Assembly (NCBI GenBank): GCA_003640385.1
Contig: RCAB01000179.1
Span: 1 to 64,000, forward strand
From: Setaria digitata
Lineage: Eukaryota; Nematoda; Chromadorea; Rhabditida; Setariidae
Reading direction: 5' to 3'
Length of the DNA: 64,000 bases
The notes under the pieces: model-generated
What the model was told of the DNA's origin: nothing
What the model saw: only the letters and a program-made list of their open reading frames with translations
The model's database searches: none
Position numbers and translations under genes: made by a program
Shown: positions 1-10,900 of the stretch, in pieces
Numbering within the stretch: the stretch's first letter is position 1
Layout: each line of letters begins with the position of its first letter

Positions 1-48
1 ACCATGGATAGCGAGTGATTCTGGACCATGAATTGCAAGTGATTCTGA
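1..48. repeat. Two 24-bp tandem repeats (coding on minus strand)
   Basis: Positions 1-24 and 25-48 are 24-bp copies differing at four positions. On the minus strand each encodes ESLAIHG preceded by S or P. More copies may lie beyond the window edge. Confidence 0.75.
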
Positions 49-345
49 AGCATTGATTTCATTTGAAAAACTGTTAAGCCTTTCCGACACACTGTGGTTG
101 TTTTCCGCTTCTTTTCAGATAGCTTTTAAAATCACATCAATTTGGTAATTAGCCTCTGATTCTGACCTGGCATATTTATTTTCGAATATATAAAAATGAC
201 CTTCAGATATTTCCTTGCTTTGCTCATCCCAATGTCCAATTCATTCGAGTGACAGTTCGATGATCACCCATTATTACCAATCAATTATTTCTTGTGTGAC
301 AATTTCGTACAGGTGAAAATAAATCTTTTTGAAGTAGTCAACAGG
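1..345 (-). pseudogene. Left-edge fragment of a disrupted coding region, unidentified
   Basis: Read on the minus strand, this edge gives a chain of protein-like segments in changing frames: one starting PVDYFKKIYF (stop at 274-276), a short one around RTVTRMNWTLG, then a longer one from HWDEQSKEISEGHFYIF through SESEANYQIDVILKAI to an in-frame TGA at 115-117, and on to the window edge. The last 48 bases are two 24-bp repeats encoding ESLAIHG twice. Three of the four base differences between the copies are synonymous third-position changes, which argues that this part was or is translated. The frame changes and the TGA suggest a decayed gene, or exons whose introns cannot be resolved at the edge. 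PVDYF recalls the start of piggyBac-type transposase domains, but the match is too short to rely on. The product is not recognised. Confidence 0.35.
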
Positions 346-3300
346 TGATACAAGTATAGTAGTGCATATTGCTTAGAACATGTTACACAGTTCTAGACTT
401 AAGACTTTTAGTTCAAATATACATCATATTCAAAACAATTCAATCCTATTTCAAGTTTTTTCGTTATTTTTCTTCATTGTAAATTTTAGTTTTGTTAACA
501 AAAAAATAATAATAACTTTAATAATTTTTTCATTTTTTAAAATAAATTTCAATAATAAAACAATTACATTTAGCAGATTTAATCTAAAAATTTATAGGCT
601 TATTATCAAAAATACATAATACTTTATTGCTGTTAATTACTAGGAGTCAGTACAAAATTGTTGCTTGGCTGGATATCCTCTAATAATTTTAGAATTACCG
701 CGTAATATATAATAATTTTTTTTTTTTTGAATCATAAACGACAGATATTTATAATTCTTTAATTATATACTTAAATGAGGAATAATTTAATCAATTTTTT
801 TTAGTGGAAAAAAGTTCGAATTTATGACATTTGGACTTATAGAATCATGATTTAAGGGTTCTTCAGAAAAAAAAAAGGCATACATCTAATTTTTTCCATG
901 TCAAGATGTCAAATTATTCTTCAGAGTATTGTACTAAGATTTAATTTGATCATTTTTATAAACTTTTAATACGATTAAAAATATTCATTGATAATCTCGC
1001 AATTCTTCTGGCAGAAAAAAAAATGACGAAAATATAAATTCGAATTAAAATTTAAATTTTAATCTTTCCCACCGTAATTTGTTTCCAGAATATTATTAAT
1101 AATTGCTAATGAATCTGTTCCGCTAACAAAATCATCTTTCATAGCACATTTGATAGTTCATAGAGTTATCTTTATCGATGTATCAACAAATAACCTTTGG
1201 AATTGGTTGTTTTATCCATGCTAATTCTGGAATGATATTTTAAAATAGCATTAAAATGATGTGTTAATCTATGACAAATCGAAAATTTAAATTTCTTATT
1301 TATTTTACAATCAATAAATTATTCATAATGTTAATTATCGTCAATCTGTGAAACTATTGGCTATGAATGAATTTTTAAATTAAAAATTACGATCAATTTA
1401 AGCAACTGTCGGCTATAATTCTGCTCTGACAAAATGTTACAGTTATTATTATCATCCTAAAATCTTTTCATATCAGGCTTATTCCAGAAAATTTTATTTT
1501 TATTTTACTTTGTCCTATTAAAACTGAGTATTTATCAGCTTTTCAGATATGTTAGAATTATTATCTTACACTCTTGCTTACTTAATTAATTATGAGCATT
1601 ACTGTGTTTAATTAAATTCATTTCCCAATTTGTTAACACTAATTATTAAGTGAAAATAAGAGAAGCAAAACTCGAAAAGGTTTTATTTTTGAATTCATAT
1701 CGAAGTTAACAAATAACCTAGGTTCAATGATGAAGGTCGAGTGACTGATTACAGAGAATAAACTTAAACTGATAATGATAACACCATGTAGTGGCACTTC
1801 TCTTCCAACCATTTGACCTGATCATTACATTAATTTCCTGTCTCTTTTCACTCATTTTGCATTTGAATTTCAAAAAGTAGTTCATTTTTTTCCTCTAAAT
1901 ATTTGCTTAAATCAAAGAAGGGGAGACAGGGAGAGAGAGAGAGAGAGAGAGAAAGAAGAAAGCGAGAGGAAAAAGATGAGAAGATGGAAGAATTGAGAAT
2001 TCGTCCAAATTTTGATTGAAAATATTTTAAACTATTCCAATAAGTATTTTTATTTCTTCTACCAATCAATTAACAAATATATCATTTTATATTTGTGCTT
2101 GACTTCTGAACAGGTAATCAACATATGATCAATCATCCGTTAATTAAATAATGTATTGATTATGACAGGAACGTTGTGTGTATATCATTGATTGAAAATG
2201 AATTTTTCACTAAGATTTTTTCTCTAGCATTCAATTCTTTAACGAGATAATTCTTGCAGATATATTCAATTGAATTAAACATATCTATATCAGCTACCGA
2301 TCGTTATCAGTATTTGATTCAGTCTATGGTAATGCAATATATTAATAAAATAAAAAAAAGTACAATTTTGCAATGATAATTGCTGATAAGTTTATAGAAA
2401 ATATAACTTTCTTAGTGAATAAAACTTTTTAATTTCTTTTCGTTTGCACTATTTCTACATTTCTTAGTGTTGTTAATTAATCAATGTTAACTTGCTAAAA
2501 ATCAAAGTAAATCGCTTATGGATATTTGATAAGTGATGTAGTAAACTGATTACTGATATGCTTATAATATAATTGTTTAGAAATAGTCTAATAGCAATTA
2601 ATTTCGAGTGACTACCGGCAGTGCAACAAAAATGACAGCTGAGAGATAAGTTAGTCGAAATTTAATTATCGTTGTTCATAGTATGTAATAGTTGGCTTGA
2701 TTACCATAATTGTTTCAAATGTGATAGCCAAAGGATAAATAACCTGCTACAGAGTTTGATTGACGCTATTTCCATGACTGTAACAGTTGATAAGAATCTG
2801 CTGATAAATGATAAGTTGGTTATTCATCGTTGTAATAATGTAATGTTCAGTGGATAACCAGATGATAAATAAGAAATATAAGTTGATTGCCAGTGTTTTT
2901 ACAGCATGATATTCAATTAATAACCTGTTAACAAATGATACAGATTAATTATCAGTTCTGTTAGAATCTAATTATCCCACAGCTGAATGATTGCGATATA
3001 AACCTCAAAAGTTTCTGATAATAATTTATGTTCCTTTCCTTTTCCCCATTCTCTTGCTTTTCTTCCTAGAAAAAAATAAATAAATAAATTTGAGAATGTT
3101 ATCATTTCCTAAATTTTTCTTGCTTTCTTTTCCTTTTTTATTTCTTTTCTTTTTTATTTCACATTGAAAATTTAATTTTTGTCATATATTTATTTCTGCT
3201 ATCGATTATGGAATAATAAGTTGTATAGTTATCAGTGAAAGGGGAAAAATGATCAACTTATCTTATCAGATTACTTTTTATTTTTAGTGCTCCTCCAAAG

Positions 3301-5144
3301 ACTGATTGAAACTGTACTGAAAAGTGAGATAGAGTGATTAGGCAATGTATAATAGTGGATTAAGGTCAGGGTTACCTGTGAAAGCACTGAAATTTCACTT
3401 CATTAATGAAAATTCAAATGCCATGTTTCATTTCATTAATGAAATTCAAATATTATTTCCATTTTGCAATTCATTTGTTGTTACAATTCCATTGTATTTA
3501 TCAAATTTTAAAATCTAAATTTTAGCACAAAAAAAAAAAAATTTACTGAATATAAATTAGTTTTCTTTCTCATATTTTTTTTTCCCATTTCCCTCTCTCC
3601 CACACATAACTTGTTCTATCATTTAAATTTTAAAACTTTGCGAAACAAAACTTTTTCTACCTTTTTTTTTTCTGATTTTTACTCTTTATTGCTTTTTAAA
3701 ATTTATGCATTATCTTCAACTTCTTTCATTCTTCCTCCTCTTTATTTGTTAACAACAGCATTCAAAGTTTAAAATTGCAAAGTCAAACTTATTTTCACTT
3801 CTTTCTTTCTTTTTTTTCTCATTCTTCGCTCGTTATTCGGAGCTTATTCTATTTCTTTTTTTTCTCCTATTTTTCGACATTAAAAAAATAAAAAAAAGTA
3901 ACATATAATTAGTTAAAAAAATATATTTAATTAAATATTTCATGCTGACTTACATTTACAATCATTATCATTTTCGTACCTGTAATGACACAAATCGTAT
4001 TATTATTACATTATCATTTGCGCACCTGTGATAAGATAAATAGTAATGGAATAAAAATTGTGTAAAAATTCTCGCTTTGCATTAAATTTAAACTACAAGT
4101 GTGCACAGGAAATATACTTGAAAATGACGATAAATTATTTTATAATTAGTAAAAATTAAAATTACACTTATCCTTCTCTTCTTTTTTCTTTCATTTCTTC
4201 TTCTTTTTTCTTTTCTTTTTTTTTTTTAGATTTTCTTCTCTTTTATAATGTTTCTTTTTTCTTTCTCTCGCATTTTTTTTCTTTTTTTTTTGAAATTTAT
4301 GAAATCAACATCAACTACTGGATAATTTAATATTTAATAATTTTTTCTTCGTTACTACATTTCAAGTACTTATTCATATTTTACTTCCTCTTCATCTATA
4401 TTACTCATATTTATATCAGAATTTGTATTCACTTTTATTTTTTAAAAAACTTATTCAAGTTACTTTTTCCTTCGCTACATTTTCCTTTTTAAACTTTTAC
4501 GAATTAATATCAATTATGGGTCAATGAATTCCGATAAGCATTATTTATATTATTTACTTTTATATTAATAAATTCCATTATTTATTCATATTTTTTCCTT
4601 GTGTATATTTTTGTCTCTTTTTTATAAATTAATATTAACAATTTGTATTGTATTCGCTTTTTTTTTTTTTCAATTCATATTAAGTACTTATTCATACTTT
4701 TCTCTTAGCTACAATACTTCATATCTTTTCATTTTTTCTAAAATGCTATCAATTAATATTATTTATAAGTCAATAAATTCTATTAATTACTCATATTTTT
4801 TCCTTACATAATTTTTGTCTTTTTTTTTAATGAATTAATATCAAGTATAAATAAAGTCAATAGATTCCAATAAGTATTCAGATTATTTTAATTTCTATTA
4901 AAATTGTGTAAATATTTAGCTGATCTTCGGTCCACATACTGATGAAATTTCTTTACTTTATTTAAGTAAAGAAAGAAAAAGAAAGGTAAGAGATAAAAAG
5001 TAAAGGGTGAAAAAGACGGGACAGTGATAATATAATTAACAAATCATTGCACCCGCTTAACACACATAGATGTCCACACACGACTGACTGACCGATGCAG
5101 GAGGAGAGGAGTACGACCATTTAGGAAAATGGGACGTAACTCAG
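346..5144. other. AT-rich non-coding stretch
   Basis: No convincing exon was found on either strand. The stretch holds many poly(A)/poly(T) runs, a (GA)n microsatellite at about 1931-1953, long pyrimidine-rich stretches at about 3100-3180 and 4160-4290, and recurring GATAA/TTATC words. The short open frames here are low-complexity or unlike any protein. Confidence 0.6.
1926..1974. repeat. (GA)n microsatellite
   Basis: An uninterrupted GA tract is flanked by purine-rich imperfect repeats. Similar purine tracts recur at 5606-5624 and 54190-54247. Confidence 0.85.
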
Positions 5145-5217
5145 CGACCCTGGCAGGACTCGAACCTGCAGTCTTCGCTTTAGGAGAGCGACGCCTTGTC
5201 CATTAGGCCACAGGGCC
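5145..5217 (-). tRNA. tRNA-Arg (anticodon CCU)
   Basis: The minus strand folds into a complete 73-nt cloverleaf. The acceptor stem GGCCCTG pairs with CAGGGTC (one G-U pair), with discriminator G. The D arm contains GCCTAATGGACAAGGC. The anticodon stem TCGCT/AGCGA closes the loop CTCCTAA, giving anticodon CCU, which reads AGG (Arg). The T arm GCAGG-TTCGAGT-CCTGC holds an intact B box. There is no intron and no encoded CCA, as expected for a eukaryotic nuclear tRNA. Only a weak TTTT run follows as a Pol III stop. It sits alone in gene-poor DNA. Confidence 0.95.
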
Positions 5218-6022
5218 ATACACTTATTACCTTTCCATTTGTGTGATATTTTAATTGAATTGCAATTATTAATGAATTAAAATAATTTAATTTCTAGTGA
5301 ATAAATCAAAATTAAAATTGGAAATTGAAAACGAACTCAAACTAACACTACTATTATTTGAATTAGCATTCAATTGACATTTTTAATGAGAAAATACAAT
5401 TTAATTTAATTTCACCAGCAATATTAGCAATAACTAATTTATTTCAATTATAAAAATTTTTTTTTTAAAAAAAACAAAATATTAATCAAATCGTTAACTT
5501 TTCTTCCTTTTTTTCCTTATCATCTTTTTTCTATACAAGAAAATTGCAAAAAAAAAAAAAAAAAAATTAGCAAATTAAATTGTTCCTTTTTTTTTGTTTT
5601 TGGAAAGAGAGAGAGAGAGAGAGGGGATAAATACGAATGAGTAAATAAGTTGAGCAATGAAGAAAAGGATAGGAAGGAGGACACGATGGATATGACGGTA
5701 GCAAATTCGGGTCATCCACAGGTGTGTGCTACTGTGAAGTTAAGTGTTGTACTCACCTGTCTGAGAAATACCAAAAATGATCCTGTCTATTAGTGTTACC
5801 ATTAATTTCTTTTTGCCTTTTTTTCCCTCCTCTTTTTTTCTCCCTCCCTCTCTCTCACTATCTTCTTTTTCTCTCTTCTTATTACTCAAATCCAATAAAT
5901 AAATCTTTTTTTTTTTTTTAAATTAGCATTATTTTTGTAAATTATTTATTGCTGCTAATTAGTTGTTACTATTGTTTTATTATTATTATTGTTATTAATC
6001 ATATTACTTATTAGTATTATTG

Positions 6023-6259
6023 CTAATTAATTTATTATTATTCATTTATTAATGACTGCTATTATCAATATTATTTAGGACTAAGAAGCTAGTAAAAATT
6101 TTTTTTAGGTTGCAAAAAAAATAAAAAAAAAAAAAAAAAANCTAATTAATTTATTATTATTCATTTATTAATGACTGCTATTATCAATATTATTTAGGAC
6201 TAAGAAGCTAGTAAAAATTTTTTTTAGGTTGCAAAAAAAATAAAAAAAAAAAAAAAAAA
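6023..6259. repeat. 118-bp direct duplication separated by N
   Basis: Positions 6023-6140 and 6142-6259 appear identical, each ending in a long poly(A), with a single N at 6141 between them. Identical copies meeting at an N after a homopolymer suggest a contig-joining artefact in which overlapping ends were not merged. Confidence 0.85.
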
Positions 6260-7535
6260 GGAGAAAAAAGAGTGAAACTGGAAATTGCTAAATTTTTAAG
6301 GAATGAATATAATTGTTAAAAGGTTATCGATCAACAGTAGCAATGAACAGGTTTGTAACGTAACAATACATGAACAAATCAAGACAAGGTTGCACAGAAA
6401 CACTGAGAGAATGTATATTTCGCTAGGACCAAAATAAATTTACTATCAAACATTGCGAAACTTTTTTTATAAAAATGGAAGAAAAAGTGTGAAATATTTT
6501 GCAGCGGTAAATAAAACTCAATTGAATTTTTTTTTGTTTTTGTTTAATGAGTAATTATTTTATACACAGGAAGTTTTTTCCTGTTAGATCTCAAATATTT
6601 CCAGTTTTTCACCCATTTTTGTTATTTAGATCAACATGTTTTACAAGTTAAATTCAGTAATTTGAATCATTGCAACTATGATTTTCACCTTTTTTTTTTT
6701 TGATCTGATTCTTAATTTTCTATTTCATTTCATTATCCAATTTCTCGTATATTATTCAGATTCAGAATGCGGAATAACATTTTAAGCTTATTTTCAATCA
6801 ATTGATTTAATCATCATCATTATTAATTTGTATGAATGCATGAATCGCAAGGATTTAACTAACGCGTTTGAATGGATGGATAATCATCTAAGATTATCGA
6901 ATATTACAATAACTGATTTCTTATCATCCTACATGTTCTGGATTTTTCACACTCATTGTTGTTAACTTATCATTTTCTCATATATTAGAACAAATAGCAA
7001 TGTAACGTACAAACATATCACAAATTAATTCGATAGCAATAGCAACTATTGATAAATTTAGTTATTATCATTTACTGATAATGTTATACTATAGCTGTAA
7101 TGTAGAGTACAACTGGAAAAATTTTAATAACTTTTTATATAATCTTATATTTTTATAAATACAATAAATGAAAAATAGCGAGGTAAATTTGTTCCTTCAA
7201 ATAAGATCACCGATCATTGTCCGATTTAATGATCAAACGAAATATTATTTGCAATGGGGAGGAAAGAAAAAAAAAATCATTAATTTATTTAAAACTGTTA
7301 AATTACAATCATTTCTTAAAATTGAAAAAATTTCAAATTACGAAATTTCTTTTTTTTTCTTGTCAAATTTATAATTGATCGCAGCAATTTTTCTCTTTTT
7401 GAATTTTTTTGCTATCATCAACTAAATTTTCATCAAATATCGCCGTTGCCATCGTCGATCCGATGCTTCTGTATGTTTCAGTATCATACATCTCACATAA
7501 AAGTTATCCGTTCTCTCGATCTTCCCATTTATATT

Positions 7536-7672
7536 CCATTCATTCATTCACTCATTCACCCATTCATCAGTCAATTCATTTATTCATCCATTCCCATTCA
7601 TTCATTAACTCATCCATTCTTTCATTTATTCATTCATTCACTCATTCAATCATTTATTCAGTCACTCATTTC
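7536..7672. repeat. Degenerate (ATTC)n tetranucleotide repeat
   Basis: About 140 bp of imperfect CATT/ATTC tetranucleotide repeats. Open frames across it (repeating His-Ser-Phe-Ile) are a by-product of the repeat, not a gene. Confidence 0.85.
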
Positions 7673-7924
7673 TCGTGCTATTTTCAATCTTATAGAAGAT
7701 ATAGTAACATTTTCTAATTCAGTTTCGAGATCTCTAGGAATGATTCTGTATATATTCACATTGGCTTTCCTCTTTCACTAAAATCCACCAATTACTATCA
7801 TCTCTATTTCATTGTCTTCTTTCCGATCAAATGTACATTATCCAGTGATTTTATATTTGTAATATTATCTCTTGGCTAATTTCGTGATAAAACTTAATGA
7901 TTTCACTTGGGATTGATTAAATTA

Positions 7925-7935
7925 TTTCAGTTGAC
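7925..7935 (+). promoter_or_regulatory. Probable trans-splice acceptor of the NRF-6-like gene
   Basis: ATTATTTCAG ends at 7930 and the start codon lies at 7936-7938. An acceptor five bases before an ATG, with no evident upstream exon, is the usual picture for spliced-leader addition in nematodes. Confidence 0.55.
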
Positions 7936-10900
7936 ATGTGGCAAACACTGATGGTATCATTAGCATTATTTATTCTTATATTTTTTCTTGCTGAAAAAAG
8001 CAACGCTAAATTAAATGATTATAGTGAAAAGATTGTTTTCAATTTTATTGATACCATTGCGAAGCGTAATGTCAGCAAACTGTGCGGTGATAGCCTTAAA
8101 AAAGTAAGTATTATTGAAATTACTACATCATTTGATTAATCAATTAATGCTAATTAATCTAATGGACAAAATTTTACAAAATTATACCAAGAAAAGAAAA
8201 TAAAAACAACAATGTTTTTTTATACTATTTATATTAAGAATGTTTTTTTCTCCCTCGAATTTTCAACAAAATTTCTTTCCTCCTTTTTTTTCTTTTTTTT
8301 TTTTTTGTATTGAAATTTTCCTCCTCCTCTAAAAATGTATCAATTTTCATATTTTCGAAACACTTTCGATGTATAATAAACTCTATTGCATTATATTATA
8401 AAATGTGATTGCTTTTTTTTTTTTTCCTCAAATTTCTAACAAAATTCGTTGTCTTTTCTCTTTTTCCTTTTCTTTTTGTCCTAAAATTCCCTTTCTTTCC
8501 TGCAAATGTATCAATTAATATTCATATTTTTTGGAACACTTTTGATGTGTAAACTACCTTACGATAAAATGAAATAAAATGTTAACAATAAACATTTATT
8601 AATTTGCCAGTAATGGTAGTTTTTTTGTAAATTAAATTAACAAATATTAAAATTAATTATGCATGAAATTTTAGACATTTAAAAAAAAAAAAAAAAAAAT
8701 TTCAGATTGGTCCATATTTACTGGATTACAATACAATTCCAGATCAGAAAGAATTCTTCATTGCCGCATATACATCTGGTGATGCGGAACAATTTCTCAG
8801 TAGAGACCAGGATCGTTGGGTATATTTTTTAGTGATCATATCAAATTATCTTCTCCTCTATAATGGATATAATCCATTGAATTTTCCGCCTCTTGAGATT
8901 AAATTTCTGAAATTAAGATTGAAAATGAAAAGATTGTAGCGGAAATTTTTGTTGTGATTGTAGAAATTAATTTTGAAAATTATCATTTTTTGCTTTTTTT
9001 TTTTTTTTTTTTTTTTAGGTTTTTCGAGCATATCAATGTATTCAAGCAGCCGGTGAAGCACCTTATTCGAAATCTGAACATCCCTTACATTTCTGTTTTG
9101 GTTATAATGAAGATAATGAAAAAATTGATGGAATTGCTTATGGAATCTGTATTCCATCATTATGTTATCATGATCGCAATAAGGTATAGTAGTAATAGAG
9201 TATTATTATCATTGATTGCTGATAATTGATGATTATTTCAAGTTATTTTAACAGAATTATATCTAAAATGTCAATTTAATCAATTATGATAATGTTCATT
9301 TGATTAATTAATTTTTGTAATACATGTTATAATTAGCATTACTGATATGATAGTTGTTGGATGAATGGCGATTAGCCGTATCAACTGATAATATACCAAT
9401 TGATTATACGTCATGTACCAAATCACGTCATGATAAGCAATGGTACGAGAAACCAGTAGCTGTAACGGAATTTATTGTTCATCAATGCTTCATGTTAATT
9501 GTCGTTGTTGCAACTGTTTATCATATCAAGAAGGGAATGCATACAAAGTATATATATATGTATATATATTTAGAATATATATGTATTCTAGATCTATTAA
9601 TCAAATTATTAATTAAATGAAGTGAAAGACAAAAAAAAAAAGTCTATTAATTTCAAATTTAAATTATTTTTTTTTCATTTACCAATTTTGAAATTTTCAT
9701 TCTGTATAAAATGTAGTTTTGTTTTAGAAATAAATGGATGCAAATTTTGCTGGCATTTTCGGCAAAAAGAAATTTGCTAAAATTAATTCAAATGCCAAAA
9801 GATCCACAATCAACTATTACTTGTTTGCTTGGCATACGTTTCCTATCGATGGTTTGGACTGTTATTGGCCATTCATTTATTTTTGTTCAGGTAAAATTTT
9901 TTGAAATTTCAGTTTCAAAAATATAAGTGATAGTCAACAAACAAACAAAGAGAAAAAAAAAACGATTTTTTTTTATTTAGCAATAAAGCTGATAAATCGT
10001 CTTTTTTTCTTCTTTGAATTAATAAATTTAAAAAAAAAAAAAAAGAAAAAAAAGTGATGAATTATTTTGAATTAATTAATCCACCAAATGAATGTTTTAA
10101 ATCGGTAAATTTAGTAAAAGAAATTTTAGTGAACTAATAATTCTTATGCCAATTATTCCCAATTATTGAATCTAATAAATGAATTATTCTAAATTTTAAC
10201 ATGCAGGCTTATTTGGACAATGTTGAGGAATACAAAAATGATATGGTAAATCATTTCTACAATCAATGGATAACAAATTTTACACTCGGTGTTGATACAT
10301 TTTTGGTTATCAGTGCAACATTAACATCTTTTACATGGTTTAAAAAAATTCGCGAAAATTTGACAGGTATAAAATTTATGTATTATGAAGTTTGACATTT
10401 TTTCCTTTTTAATGATTACTGTCGGCTATGAAAGATTAATAATTTTTGAGAAATATTTCGGAAATTTGAACATTGTTGAAAATTTAAATGAATTTGCAAG
10501 TCTGAAAATCTTATTGCTCTATCCTTTTTTTTTTTTTTTTTTTTTTGTTTTTTGTTTTTGCAATTATTACGGAATAAAGTGATTGGAATTCCTTTTCACA
10601 CAAGTTTTATCTTTTTCTCTCTCTTTTTTTTCATTTTTATTTTTTAAATCGTTTAAATGCTATTTTAAAATCTCATTTCTTCCTACAATAATTCACTTTA
10701 TGCAGCCTTGCAACGAGAGAAATTGAACGAACCGTTAGGAAATGTTTTATTTTCAAACTTCTAATCAAAATTTTATAATTAATAGTGATGATAGTAATAA
10801 TAATAAATCAACAATGCACATGTTGTTAATAATGATACTAAAAACAACAATAATGATATCAGTGATAATCATAGTAATAATGATTCATTAATAACTGCAA

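Larger units (their letters stand above)
5218..7935. other. AT-rich non-coding stretch with repeats
   Basis: No gene was found. It contains a (GA)n tract at 5606-5624, a 118-bp direct duplication around an N at 6141, several poly(A) runs, and an ATTC-type tandem repeat at 7536-7672. The last part is the upstream region of the acyltransferase gene. Confidence 0.6.

Noticed and set aside
2672..2857. 61-codon frame with several cysteines
   Set aside because: Set in GATAA-rich AT sequence without splice sites or a domain; expected by chance.
5700..5760. ACAGGTG/CACCTGT inverted pair and a good donor (CAG|GTGAGTAC) on the minus strand
   Set aside because: Arms are only 7 bp around a 30-base loop, and no coding exon can be joined to the donor.
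7409..7781. Overlapping His/Ser/Phe/Ile-rich frames of 102 and 111 codons
   Set aside because: They come from the ATTC tetranucleotide repeat.
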